Shown here: positions 1 through 11,579 of the stretch, in pieces
Position numbering within the stretch: position 1 is the first letter of the stretch
How the letters are laid out: each line of letters opens with the position of its first letter
NCBI RefSeq assembly: GCF_033568475.1
Contig: NC_133123.1
Span: 161,835,753-161,899,752 of the forward strand
From: Henckelia pumila
Taxonomy: Eukaryota > Streptophyta > Magnoliopsida > Lamiales > Gesneriaceae
DNA: 64,000 bases
Direction: 5' to 3'
Translations under genes and position numbers: made by a program
Notes under the pieces: model-generated
Database searches by the model: none
Told to the model about the DNA's origin: nothing
What the model saw: only the letters and a program-made list of their open reading frames with translations

Positions 1-150
1 TGTATGGAAAAAAAAGTTATCTATTATAAAATTCAAACAGAAGTCAAACACCATTTAGTAGGAAAAATCAAGAAGATATTAAATTCTACGAAAATAAATT
101 TGATATAAAACCTATATTTTTTTTTCATATTTATGTTACAATATTATTTA

Positions 151-290
151 GAATAAAATGATTGCCATTAACTTAAAGAATAACAAATATGTAAAATAAA
201 TAAACCTAAAATTATATATAGAATATAACGATTGTCATTAACTTAAAGAATAAAAAATATGTAAATTAAATAAACCTAAAATTATAAATT
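151..290. repeat. 70-bp imperfect tandem duplication
   Basis: Two adjacent copies, offset by 70 bp (about 160 and 230), share a block running from gattg(c/t)cattaac to aacctaaaattata with a few substitutions. The rest of 1-387 is AT-rich and I see no gene in it. Confidence 0.75.
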
Positions 291-387
291 TTAATATTTA
301 AAGAGTAAATTAAAAATAAAATTTTATAAAATATACAATAGATTTGAAGTAACATGTTATATCTGTGAAAATATCGTATTGTTATAA

Positions 388-1110
388 GAGCACCCACAAT
401 GGGTGTTCATTGGTTGTTATTAACACCCAATGAACACCCATGTGGGTGTTCATAGCATTGTGGGTGGGTGTTATTAACATCCACCCACAAGAGAGAGAAG
501 ATGGGTGTTCACAGTTGTGAACGCCCATCTTCCTTTCTTTTTTTTTTTTTTTTGTATGTAACTTTCTTTTTGGCGCGTGCTTGCACGCGCCAGAAAGAGA
601 GTGTGCAGGTGCAGACGCGGGCCCCACGCGTCTGCACCTGCATTACTTTATTTTTTTTTAATTTTTTTTTAATTTTTTTAATTTAAATAATAATAAATAA
701 CGGTAATATATTCAATTATTTGTCAGATTGTGTCAAACTAGTGCATTTTTTAACGGAAACTTTTTTTTTGTTATTTAATTTATTTTATTTTTAATATAAA
801 AAAAATAAATAAATAAATAAATTATAACGGCTAGTTAACGGCTAGTTAGAATTTTCATCTATAAATACCCTTCAATTCATCTATAAATAATATTATAATT
901 ATAAATATATTATAAAATGTAAAGAAAATGAATTTATTTAGTATAAAATAATTTTATAATGTTGAGTGGAATGTGGGACCCATAAATAATGAGTATTAAT
1001 GTTAATAGGATTGTGGGTGGAAAGAAGGATGTGTTATTAATAGTGGGACCCATGACTTTTGATGTGGAGGGTGTTATTGGTGTTATTAATGGATAGGGTT
1101 GTGGATGCTC
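388..1110. mobile_element. PIF/Harbinger-like (Tourist-type) MITE
   Basis: The ends are inverted: GAGCACCCACAA on the left and TTGTGGATGCTC on the right. The trinucleotide TAA flanks both sides (385-387 and 1111-1113), which is the target duplication expected of PIF/Harbinger elements. The element is 723 bp. It contains several copies of a gggtgtt(c/a)tt motif near the left end and again near the right end, so the termini are sub-repetitive. It has no transposase coding capacity; the short open frames are not credible genes. Confidence 0.8.
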
Positions 1111-1113
1111 TAA

Positions 1114-2514
1114 CAAAAATATTAGATTATTCTCATAATAATGAGTTCTATACTTTGCACACAAAAAAACAAAACTTGCTGAAAAATACCGAAGAATCAT
1201 ATTTAAAAAAAAAACAATCATAGAAATGACAAAGACATTAAAGCAATCCATTTAGCAATAACTTAAACCTGATTTTCAAAAATTGCGGATAAAAAGTATG
1301 ACCGATGCCTCCAAAGCCTTGAAGTAGAGAAGACCCAAGGCAATGACAAATGCATTAAACCATAGAAATGGAGCAAAAGAATAAGTAGAATGGAAGGACT
1401 TCCATATTCTAATCATTCTCTTTTAAGGCCTAATTCCGTCAATGCTTGAAACAGAGACTCTACGATGTCTTTCAAAACACAATGACAATGAAATTCTTTC
1501 GAGTAGAGAAGATATCCATATTAGAAGACGATCAAACTATCAAGAAAGATTAATGGTGATTTTAAAAAATAAATATAGGTACTTTTGTACCAAAAATAAA
1601 AAAATGATCCATATTGAATTACGATCAATCAATAAAGATATGTAGTTGTTGCTCTGTGAACAAAGATAACGATAAATTATTGTAAATCCTATATAATGTG
1701 ATAAACAACTCAAAGAAACTGATACAAAATGAGAAATAATAAATATAAAATTTATCTCAGACATATTATCGAGCATGTTGTAGGCATAATATATCTACTT
1801 CATCACATAATATAACATGACCATGAAAGATAACTATTGTATCAAAAACTGGTGGTGGTGTACTGCTAAACCAAAATAGGTTCACTTCTTACTTGAATTT
1901 ATGTAGAGTAGTAACACTTCTTCACCATATATCTCTTATTAAAACCGTTAAAATCACAAAATTAATAGCCAATAAGAGAAAATTTTACCGATAAAATCAC
2001 AAAATCCATAGCCAAGGAGAGATAATCGAGGAAGGAGTTCACACCGAATGCCTCATTCATTACCGTACGCAACATACTGGTTTCTTGCCTCATTCATTAC
2101 CGTAAGAGTGGAAGTTGAGAGATTTGTGAGAGCAAATAAATTGATCTGACGGCTTTTGGAGAAGAGAACAACAGGGTATGATTGTCACTGGAGACAGTTT
2201 TTTTTAAGCCACGTTGTGAGAGAGTAGAAGGCAGTTGCACTGGCACTATGGTGTGATTGTGCGTAGAAAACTTATCCGTGCAATTTTTTTTTTTTTTTTG
2301 AAAGAATGCAGAATTTATGTCAGGCCATACCAACCTACGAATTCAGTTTCTAAGAAGGCCTCTAACTTGATAAAACAGAAAGAGAGAGATTTACAGTAGA
2401 AATATATATAGGAAATTAAAAATAAACAGTGTCCTCTCTCTTTTAAGATGAACTATTTAATTTATTTAGCTTCTCCCCTGACATTCTTCCACCGCCGCTG
2501 ATTCCAGTGCTACA
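1114..2514. other. Intergenic spacer, no gene seen
   Basis: AT-rich sequence with short open frames on both strands but no recognisable domain. Small local repeats occur: a phrase around aaaatcacaaaat appears twice near 1950-2000, and ctcattcattaccgta appears twice near 2050-2100. The last 100 bases probably hold the promoter and leader of the broken F-box gene. Confidence 0.5.
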
Positions 2515-3958
2515 ATGAGCGACGCCGACGAAGCAAAGACTTCTAGGGTAACGAAATAATAATTGATTTCTTCTCTTTTTTTTTTAATTTGCAATTTAAT
2601 CGAATTAAACTAGTATTATGTGCATCTTTCTTTTGGATTTATGATGACGTTTGAGTGAGTTTGCCCCTAATTTTTGTTGAATTTGAGGAACGAATTAAAG
2701 AAGAAGATTTAGTTATTTATTATTATTTTTTTAAATTAAAGTCAGTATGGTGGTTGTGTACAAACATTAACATAGGTGTGCAACAAGACTGATGATGGCA
2801 AGACTTGTGCAATTAAGAGAAGAAGGAGATATCTTCCTCAAGACATTCTTTTCGATATTCTTTTACGTTTTCCAGCTAAAGAGTTAAATTTTGTGATGAA
2901 GAATGTATGCAGATAATGGGACCTCATCATTCGTAACCCGAATTTCGTCCGCCGCCATCTTCGGAATTCAACGAGTGGAATCATAATCCAGCAGGTGACT
3001 TGGGGTAGTAGTGAGACTTATGTGGAAATGCGAGGAGGTTGTCTCGAGATAAGTAAGTTTGAGTGTGGGTTTCGCGGTCTGGTATTCACTAGCTGTAATG
3101 GCTTAGTATTGGCCCCTGATATCAGAGACCATAATAGTATTTACGTTATTAATCCCTTGACAAAGCAGCGGTTCTTTCTTCCTCCGTATGGCAGTTATTT
3201 AGGAAACCATGGACCTTTTGCTTTAGCATTTGTTGAGGCTTCAATGGAGTATAAAGTGGCACGTGCGATTGATAATTGGGGATTAAATCGGAGGACACAT
3301 ATCGAGGTGTTAACTGTAGGAGTTGATAAAGTTTGGAGGCGGATTGAAATACAACACTTGTCTCTCAAAACTAGGCGTGCTTCCATGCCTTTAATACCAT
3401 TTGTTACTGGAGGCTACTTTTGAAATACAACACTTGTCTCTCAAAACTAGGCGTGCTTCCATGTCTTTAATACCAATTGTTACTGGAGGCTACTTACATT
3501 GGATTCGCGGAGCTTTTGTTTTGACAATGAATGTAGAGACGAAAACTATTCACCGGTTTCCTCTGCCTCAATCACATCACATACTTTCGAAGTTTCTACC
3601 CATGGGCACTAGTCTATCTCTTGTTTATGGCGAGCTTTCGAGGGAAGTTTGGGAAATGGATCCGATAACAGGAAAGTGGATCGAGTTGTTCACCTTTGAT
3701 ATGGAACCTCTACAAGAAGTTTTCAAGGACTATTTCCCCCATTGTGTTTATCCTTTAGTTCCTTTTGGTTGGTTAGAAGTGAGGGAGGTGTTGCTATTCA
3801 GTTCTAAAGGTTTTAAGAGTTGGTTCGCAGGTTACAACATTAAGACAAGCGAAATATTGCAGCCGTTTGAGTTGGATCCTGGAGCACCTGCACGAAGACA
3901 ATACCATGTTCTTGAATCACACGTGAATAGTCTGGTTCGGTTGGAAGGAAGAACTTAA
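2515..3958 (+). pseudogene. F-box / F-box-associated-domain protein, broken
   Basis: Exon 1 (2515-2547) encodes a short acidic start, MSDADEAKTSR, and ends at a GT donor. Exon 2 starts after an AG at 2776. It reads an F-box core, RYLPQDILFDILLRFPAKEL, then a plant F-box-associated region with a CNGLVL..NP.T motif (about 3090-3165). F-box proteins of this type are substrate receptors of SCF ubiquitin ligases. Two lesions are visible. A TAA stop lies at 2914-2916 inside the F-box, just before WDLIIRNPNF, which is still well preserved. A 76-bp tandem duplication (3346-3421 and 3422-3497) shifts the frame, which then stays open to 3958. Most codons are intact, so the gene seems to have died recently, or the allele is null. 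A shorter product from a downstream start cannot be excluded. Confidence 0.8.
3346..3497 (+). repeat. 76-bp tandem duplication inside the F-box gene
   Basis: Two near-identical 76-bp copies lie head to tail and differ at only a few bases. Since 76 is not a multiple of 3, the second copy is read in a different frame. The close similarity indicates a recent event. Confidence 0.9.
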
Positions 3959-4765
3959 GTGGATCGACTGCTAAGGAAATGGCAAGGGCCGATTTCAAGT
4001 CTGTCTTGCGATTTTAAGTAGGTAATTTTTGGTTTTTTTGTCACTGAATTATTAGTTGGTGGAAGTACTGAACGATGTTTTGATGTTCAAGTAGACAATG
4101 TAATCAAACACTACCTAGGAAAGCAATTAAAGCTATATATATGATTGTTAATTATTTGGTTCACAAAAAGGATACAATTTGTTTCAGATTTCATCTTAAT
4201 TTGAACCATTACTCATTCACATACCATGGAACCATCAGTGAAAGTGTTTATAGTTTTCGAAGTAAATTAAAAAAAGCTGTTTCTATGTTAAACCGGCCAT
4301 TGCTCATATTTTGGTCAACGTGTAGTCGAATATTCCCATTATGAGTAAGCATATGAATATTCCCATTATGAGTAAGCATATGATTATGATTGGTGGTGAG
4401 TACATGGGAACTAATTTCTTCAATATCAAACATTCTCGCATTCCTATTAAAGAGAAATTACTGTTAAGTTTGTGTTTGAGTCGAAGGATTTTGATTTGAG
4501 TAGAGGATTTGAAACAAGTCCATGAGATAAATTTGAAATCAACCCCAATCACTTAAAAAATAACTATTTTGAATTTGAAATTCATTGTCTGTTGGATTTG
4601 TTCATATAAACAAATGAATTTGTTATTATAGATTTGTAATTCCCTTGCTTCAAATCCATCAAACTAATTGCAACCTCAAGTCTTTTGGAAATTGTTAACT
4701 TTAATTCAAGTTTCATCTTGGAAACAAATTTGTCAGCAAATTTGATACTATGAACCACATCCGAC
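3959..4765. other. Spacer downstream of the F-box pseudogene
   Basis: No coding region is recognised. A 27-bp direct repeat (aatattcccattatgagtaagcatatga type) occurs twice around 4330-4385. The rest is AT-rich. Confidence 0.45.
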
Positions 4766-5222
4766 ATTAAATACAACATCAGTTGAGATAAGAAGCAAAT
4801 AAGTTGGCATCGTTCAATATTTAATCAAATTGTATTGCGGTTGGAATAAGTGCAAAATTATTTGAGACGGGTCAGAATATCTTCAAAAAAATCGACAAAC
4901 AGATGAGAATTTCATGGATTGATTACATCGATTATGATATCTGAATATCAAACATGAAATCTCAAAAAATAAAATTTAAAAATTGGGTTTTATTGTTGAA
5001 TTACACTATCAACATTAAACACGACATCAGTCGAAATAATAAACAAGTCGGCATCGGTCAACATTCATTAAGATTGTACTATGGTCGGAATTAGTACAAA
5101 ATTATTCGAGATAGGTCGAGATATCTTCAAAAAAGTCGACAAACTTACGACAATTTCATGGATTGATTATATCGATTATGATATCTGAATATCAAATCAA
5201 ATATGAAATCTAAAAAAAATAG
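4766..5222. repeat. Diverged tandem duplication, unit about 247 bp
   Basis: Copy 1 starts near 4766 and copy 2 near 5013. Both carry the same ordered words: a cattaaa(t/c)ac(a/g)acatcag start, atatcttcaaaaaa, and ttcatggattgatta followed by cgattatgatatctgaatat. They differ by scattered substitutions and small gaps, so the event is older than the F-box duplication. No coding function is apparent. Confidence 0.75.
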
Positions 5223-5817
5223 AAAAAATGGTTTTGTCGCTGATTTATAGTGTGTTTTCCTCTGTCATTTTCTACGGGCTCGTGCTTGCTTGTTGCCGAG
5301 AACGAAGGAGGTTATGCGGAGGACAAGAACAATGCTGAAGGGGGGCTTCAACGACGGTTCAGTTCGATTCTGTTTCGATGGTTCGAGTTTAAAGAGAAAA
5401 AAAATAAAGGAGCCGAAAAATAGAGCGAGTTAATTATGGGGCAATTTGCTCAAAAATCCTCAAATACAAACATGTTTTGCTTTGAGATCTCTAGTCATAA
5501 AATATGTTGGTCGAAATATCAAGTGTCTCGTCGACGACCATGAGGGTTAAAAAAGAGATATCAATTATCTCATCCCGAGGGTTAAAAAAGTTTTTATCGC
5601 ATTTTTATTTTTTTATTAAAATTAATTTTTTTATTGAAGGGTAAAATGGTCTTTCGAATTTGAGGTCTGTTTGTTGAAGACCATGTCCGTATACCCCATT
5701 TTCCCAAGATTGCGTGTGAAATTTTATCAAAAATAAAAAAATTTGACGACAAAAATGGAAAGGAAAGAATTACCACTTCCCAGCGGACCTTAGATCTGGT
5801 CTCCTTCTTGCTGAAAG
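5223..5817 (+). promoter_or_regulatory. Upstream region and probable leader exon of the apyrase gene
   Basis: There is no open frame of note. The last part, up to a donor at 5818 (ctgaaag then gtacgt), may be a non-coding first exon. The transcription start cannot be placed from sequence alone. Confidence 0.35.
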
Positions 5818-6074
5818 GTACGTGGGCAAATCATCAAACATTTTCCAAATCTTGAATTTTGGAGATATTTTGTGATTGATTGGGTATCTGAAGGTGGATT
5901 CTTTGTACTCCTCCTATCGGTTTAATCTGTTATTGAAGGAATTAGGAATTGACTGAATTATGCGACTTCTAATGTACTGTGTGTTCTTTGCTTGATGACC
6001 CTGCAATCAAAATTGAAGAAGATGATGTATAGTAGATTCAATAGTCGTGGGTTTCTTTTGATGTAATGTTTTAG
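5818..6074 (+). other. Candidate 5' leader intron directly abutting the ATG
   Basis: A good donor (AAG then GTACGT at 5818) and a TTTTAG acceptor at 6074 would place the start codon of the apyrase gene at the first base of the next exon. This rests only on splice-site consensus. Confidence 0.4.
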
Positions 6075-8538
6075 ATGGAGCCCAAGTCGAAATGGAAGCT
6101 TCAAAGTACAAGTTTTATTTGCAACCCCAGAATAAAAAAAACAATTATAATTATCATCTTGATCATAGGAATACTTGGTGGATATCTGGTTGTTAAAGAT
6201 CAAATTTTTATGTCTGAGAAGATGAACACACATTTCACTGTTGTATTGGACTGTGGAAGTACTGGCTCAAGAGTAAATGTGTATGAGTGGATGGCTAATG
6301 ATGGTAATGAGGCTTATGGGAAGTTGCCCATTTTGTTAAGAAGTTACCCACAAAATGTTGAAAAAAGCAATGGTTGTGAGTACCACTGTATGCAAACTGA
6401 GCCAGGGTTGCATAATTTTGTCGATAATGGATTTAGAGTGAGGACATCTTTAGAGCCACTGATTAGATATGCAGAACAATGGGTACCTTTAAAGAGGCAT
6501 GCTATGACACCTATAATGGTTTTTGCCACAGCTGGAATGAGGAGATTAAACGTGGAAGAAGCTGTGCGGGTTTTGAAGAATGTTGAGAATGTTGTGAAAG
6601 AGTATGGGTTTTTGTACAGGAAGAGCTGGATTCGGGTCCTGAGTGGGAAGGAGGAAGCATATTTCGGTTGGGTAGCATTGAATTATCAAATGGGTGTATT
6701 TAGGAGTTCTTTGATGACACACACATTGGGACTTCTTGATATAGGAGGATCGTCATTACAGGTGGTGGCTCAGGTAGATGCTTCTGTGAAAGACGGTCAT
6801 GAATTTAGATCAAAGTTTGGCCCATTTGATTATGATGTTTCAGCATATTCTTTACCAGCTTTTGGTTTTAATGAAGCTTTTGATCGGACAATCATTATGC
6901 TTAGCCATACTCAGTCGCTTAGAGAAAGTGGTAGTGGTATGTTTGAGGTTAGACATCCGTGTCTTGGTTATGGTTTCTTTCAAAACCATTCATGTGGTGG
7001 TTGCTTTGGACTTGATCGAAGAAGTTCAAGAAACCTGAGAAAACAGGTGAGAGGCAATGAGTTAAATTCTCTGTTACTTGTTGGGGAACCCAATTGGGAG
7101 CAGTGTAAAGTGATCGCTAGGTCAGCTGCCATCAATTCTAGCAGTTCAGATTGGTCACACAAAGTTCATCGTTCCAAGTGTGTAGGCTTGACTAATGATG
7201 GAGGTCGGTTGAAATTATCATGATTTGAGTATACAATTTAGACCAAAATATATTTTAAAATACTGAATACCAGTTGCATTTAATAACTGCCAAATATACA
7301 CGTTATCGAGTGTTCTTTCCCAGTTTATTTGTGTTGTTTTGTTTTCTTATTCTATAAAGAGTCGGGTGCTTGTTTGTCATTGAAGTACACTGTGCTTCAG
7401 AAGTTAAATTTTTTGGTATAAGCAGCTGGCATTTGACTGCAAATTACCCGAAAATTTTTTCCCAGTATGATGAAACAGTGATGTACCTTTTACTTTATTT
7501 GTTTCTTCACTTATGGTGGTTATAACTTGTCATGAGCAACATGCAGGAGAAGTTTGAAAGTCTGCATTCTTCCCTTTTTTATAACATTCCTATACTGTTA
7601 GTTGTCAATATTGTTATACTATTGAACCCTCCAATGTGGGGTTCATTTCGTAGTTTCATTGAAACATCTGAGATTTTCTTATAAAGAAATCCCATTGAAA
7701 CTGCGAGAGGAAAGCTAGACTCTGAGCATAACTTGGACTAAGAACTCGTCTCATTGCACATGAACTGAATAGTTTGTTTTGAACATCCAAATCCATGATG
7801 GTCAATTGACAAGTAAAAACTATTTCGGTTACTGTTATTTAACACACAGAGTAGTCCTACTTAATATCCGTTCTTGATTTGTTAGTCTTATGTTTCTCTG
7901 GAGCATAAGTTGCTTATACTGAATCGCGTCATCTTGGTTTCCCACATAAGTGTTGCATAATTGAAGTTCTGCCAAATTATGAACACTCGTCTTTCAACAT
8001 CTCATCTGCAGGCATCACGGAGCTTAATTTAACAAAAACATCGCACTCTGTAACACTTTATCATGCGTTATCTGGATTCTTCGCTGTCTCCCATGCACTA
8101 AACTTGAGCCAGAGGGCAAACCTGACCATGCTGTGGGAGTTGAGTGACAGGTTATGTTCAAACCGGCCAGCTGATCAGACGAGCATCACCAGGCTGGATT
8201 GCTTTCGGCTCCCGTATTTGGCGTCTCTTATCGAAAATGCTCTTTGCCTAAATGGTGTGGACATAATATTCGGGCCTGGAAATGTTTCTTGGACACTAGG
8301 CGCATCACTAATCGAGGGAGAATACTTATGGCTTGGTTCTGATAAATCTCAAAATGACATTCTTTCTGTGTTAGACCATAAAATGGTATTTTCCCCATTG
8401 TTTACATTTCTTTTGCTTTTCCTGCTGCTCCTCTTTGTTTATTGCAGTCAAATTAAGTTGCCTATGTTAGGTAGAAAGATGGCTGCTTCTCGGACATCAT
8501 TGCCATCTTACCTATATCCTAAAGGACAACCTGATTGA
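6075..8538 (+). CDS. Apyrase (GDA1/CD39 NTPDase), APY7-like
   Basis: Two exons, 6075-7203 and 8012-8538 (G then GT at 7204; CAG before 8012, phase 1), encode 551 aa. Family members hydrolyse NTPs and NDPs to NMPs in the endomembrane lumen or apoplast. An N-terminal membrane anchor spans about 23-40. The apyrase conserved regions appear in order: ACR1 DCGSTGSR (about 59-66), ACR2 ATAGMRR (about 151-157), ACR3 GKEEAYFGWVALNY (about 191-204), ACR4 LLDIGGSSLQ (about 220-229), and an ACR5-like ALSGFF after the intron. A second hydrophobic segment lies at about 502-521, giving the two-anchor topology of membrane NTPDases. EEAYFGW and SAYSLPAFGFNEAFDR resemble Arabidopsis APY7 rather than APY1/2. 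It is shorter than APY7 (about 740 aa), lacking the long N-terminal and C-terminal tails. ACR1 has DCG where many family members have DAG. Confidence 0.88.
7205..8011 (+). other. Apyrase intron with a small foldback
   Basis: This 0.8-kb intron contains an imperfect inverted repeat around 7655-7705: tcgtagtttcattg is matched by caatgaaactgcga-like sequence, with a second internal hairpin. It may be a tiny MITE remnant. Nothing else is recognised. Confidence 0.4.
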
Positions 8539-9302
8539 TCAATAGGTACACTTGTATTTTTGATTGTAAGATGTAAAAATTTTGTCTGTCCTATTTTATG
8601 CATTTTGTATGATCCATAGTTCATTGAAAAATATCGATATATGGTCGGGTCGTCAAAGAATTTTGTGGGTTGTCATAATTTGTTCAAGAGCCTGCTTTTC
8701 AACTCTTAAAGCCATCAATGGATTTGATCAGGCTGCATCAAATGATATGCATCACCGTATTAATTACCAAGGGATGATGTAAATGTCTTGGGTCTTACAT
8801 AGAAGTCAACATAATCCAAGAAAAAGGCATCCATCTAATTTATATAATTTTTTTGGAGAGAAAACCAGCTAATATGAATCAAGAGCTAAAGTCACGAGAT
8901 ACAAAAGCATCAAACCAAGAAGGTGATACACCATTACTCAACTCCAAATTCGAACCTGTAAGGATGACCTCACTAGCTAACCGATGTGCAGTTTCGCTCC
9001 CTTTGTCAACGTTCTCATCGGTATTGGTAAATGAGCTCGATAGACTGATTTTGCAGTCATTGGAATCCTGGTATGTAGGATAAGCAGTCCTGCAGATTTT
9101 CTTTTCCAAATGATTTATGGAACATAAGATCTGGAATCATTCTCAACGCCAAGAGTTTAGGCGGAAGGCGAAGCTGAAATTCGAAAATTTTAGAACTAGC
9201 AAGATCTTACTCTTGTATATATACAATGCGCAAGGAAATATAAATGTATGTGGGCAAGTTTACAGGCAAATTTAAGAGGGGACAGCAGGTGACTCACTAG
9301 CG
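8539..9302. other. Spacer between convergent apyrase and SOUL genes
   Basis: Contains the 3' ends of both genes. Open frames cover 8853-9083 (+) and 8879-9109 (-), about 76 codons each. The minus frame has a balanced composition and a SPSWFDAF stretch that looks more protein-like than its surroundings, but I cannot assign it to a family. It may be a gene fragment. Confidence 0.35.
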
Positions 9303-10325
9303 TCAGAATTCGGCCACAAGACGGGGTTTGCAACCAGCAGCCTCAGACCCATCGACAACCACCCAAACCTCGTTGACACGACCAATGAACCGGAACGGAG
9401 AATTGTACTGCGCAATCGAGTAAGCATACTCACTCTGCACAAAACTTGTGTTTGCCCACGCAGACCTGCTCAAACTCATTGCCAACTTTTCAGCTTCTTT
9501 CACAATATTATTATCTCTTGCGAAGCCCGAAAATTTCCTGACAGCAATGCAATGACATTTCCAGGAATCGGGTTTCAGTTTCAGCTCAGGAAGGGGAAGA
9601 GGTGGGGTTCCCTGGAATTCTACTGGTAAATAAAATTTTATATTGTATGCTGATGATTGAAGAGGTCCAGCTCCTGGAACCACGCTTGTCAATACAGGTA
9701 CAGTCATTGGAATCCTGGAAAAGTTCAAATTTGCTCCCTCTATGAACTGGAATAATCTGGGGAATTCAAGAAAGATGGAAACTTCAGCATTTTACCATCA
9801 AAAATCTTGATCATTTACCTCCATTTCCCTCCAGCAATTATGCCCATAAAGAATGAAGTAGAAAACACGCAAATGTCACTCGTCCGTTGGATTAAATTCT
9901 AAATTTCTGGATTTTCGAGAGTTGCATATATGGATTTGGACAATCCAAAACCTTCATATGGGCCTAAATCCATCCAAACAAAAAAGCTCAAAAAAGAAGA
10001 TTATCCAAGTTTATATATATAAACTCCTGAGAACTTATTCCGGGTGAAACATCTCGCACGATTCAATGAGACTTGAAGACAAGAAAAGCTGAAAAGGGTA
10101 CCTGTGGAAGCCATCTCTGGTGGCTTTCTCGAACGAGATTTCGTCCGCCGAAGCACTCATCCAGACCGATTCTCTGTAGAATCTCACCTCGAAATCTGAT
10201 TCAGAGTGCATCACTGCATACTCCGGCGACTCGTACGCTTTCCCTTCACCCAATTTGGTGATGCTACATGATACAAGGAAGAATATCAGTGATGCTGCCA
10301 CAATCGAAATTCTTGGGATACCCAT
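9303..10325 (-). CDS. SOUL heme-binding family protein
   Basis: Two exons on the minus strand, 10325-10102 and 9756-9303 (CAC AG then gtaccc; ccccag before the second exon), encode 225 aa. SOUL/HBP proteins bind heme or tetrapyrroles. This secreted or endomembrane type is related to heme-binding protein 2. I chose the ATG at 10325 because it is the first ATG of the frame and gives a classic signal peptide (hydrophobic core about 8-22) followed by YESPEYAVMHSESDFEVRFY, the typical start of the SOUL domain. Exon 2 carries ANLNFSRIPMTVPVL, LPVEFQGTPPLPLPE and the conserved end FRFIGRVNEVWVVVDG. The frame crosses the intron cleanly (DGFHR-LFQFIEG). Length is normal for the family. It lies tail to tail with the apyrase gene. 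Confidence 0.9.
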
Positions 10326-10591
10326 TTTCTTGTATCTGTTGAGGAAACGAACACAGAGCAGAATCAAGAAGATGGTGTGATGGAATCACTGGATTATGCC
10401 TTTTAATTTGACGAAGGTGGTGACAATTGAAGGCAGTCTGGCCTGGGAAGAGTCGGGACAACAATTAACACGCTTTTCCCTTGCTCTGTTTGCGATTTTA
10501 CGAAAAAATCATAAACGCGATTTTAGTTCAGATCAACGGGATATAGATTTTAAGTTCTAATATGTAGTTTTAACTTTTTTTAAGATCGTTA

Positions 10592-10954
10592 GGCAGTGTT
10601 TGGTTCCATTTTTTGGATTATTGAATGATTATTAAATGAATAATAAAAAACATGATAAATAAGGATTGGTAAATTAGATAATGGTTTAAAATTTTTTTTG
10701 CCAAAAATATTATTTATATTTTATTGGATGCGTGATTTTTAGGTTTGAGATAAATGGTAATTATGGAATTTATGTGTAAGATAAAAACAAGGATAAGTAA
10801 TACTAGGGTGAGAGGAGGATTTAGTTAATCTATTATAACACAATTTTATCATTTCTAGGTTAGATTAGCTTGTTTTAATAAAAATCCTACCAAACAATGG
10901 ATTAAATCAAAAATCACACACAAACCTACCTAATCCCTTGTACCAAACACTGCG
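10592..10954. mobile_element. MITE, probably PIF/Harbinger type
   Basis: Inverted ends: ggcagtgtttggttcc on the left and taccaaacactgcg on the right, extended by TTA/TAA. The 363-bp AT-rich interior contains a second ccaaacaatgg near the right end. The outer TTA and TAA are inverted rather than direct, so the target duplication is not proven. It lies in the upstream region of the SOUL gene. Confidence 0.6.
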
Positions 10955-11033
10955 TAATAATCATTTTTTATAAATTTACAAAATTCTGTAATAAACCAAA
11001 TAATGAACTCATTATCAACTAATGTGTCTTACT

Positions 11034-11571
11034 CAGTGTTCTAAAAGGCACGACTTAGACCCGCCTAGGCGTCGTCTAGGCGCTAGGCGGTTGCCCACCG
11101 CCTCGCTTTCTTGCTAGGCTATGCCTCTAGGCATTGCCCGCCTAATCAGTCGCCAAGGCTGACAAAAATCCGCCTAGGCGGGCACAAAACCACCTAGGTG
11201 GTTGCTAGTTTTTATTTAAAAAAATTAAAAATAAAAAACTAAAAGAGAAACGCAAAGCGAGAAACAAACACAAAATGAAAGAAGAAGGGCGTAAAAGAAA
11301 GTCAAGCAAAAAATTAAATCTCATATTACATATGAAGACTTGATATCTATTAATATTTATGTTGTTATTATTATTATTATTATTATTAAAATTTTATAAG
11401 ATTTTCATACAAAAATTGAAAAACATAAGATATAAAAATTATATTTTATAGTAAAACTCATGAATATTTCAAGTTATTTATTATTTAGGTTTAAAAAAAA
11501 ACCGCCTAGGCGGCCAGGCGCTTGGCGGTGGGTCGCCGCCCGCCTACCACCTAGCGCTATTTAGAACATTG
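11034..11571. mobile_element. hAT-type MITE with perfect 8-bp target duplication
   Basis: The element starts CAGTGTTCTAAA and ends TTTAGAACATTG, so the ends are inverted with one mismatch. The 8-bp sequence GTCTTACT flanks it on both sides (11026-11033 and 11572-11579), diagnostic of hAT insertion. The subterminal 100-150 bp on both sides are packed with the palindromic word CCTAGGCG and variants, which contrasts with an AT-rich centre containing an ATT run. The length is 538 bp and there is no coding capacity. Confidence 0.9.
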
Positions 11572-11579
11572 GTCTTACT

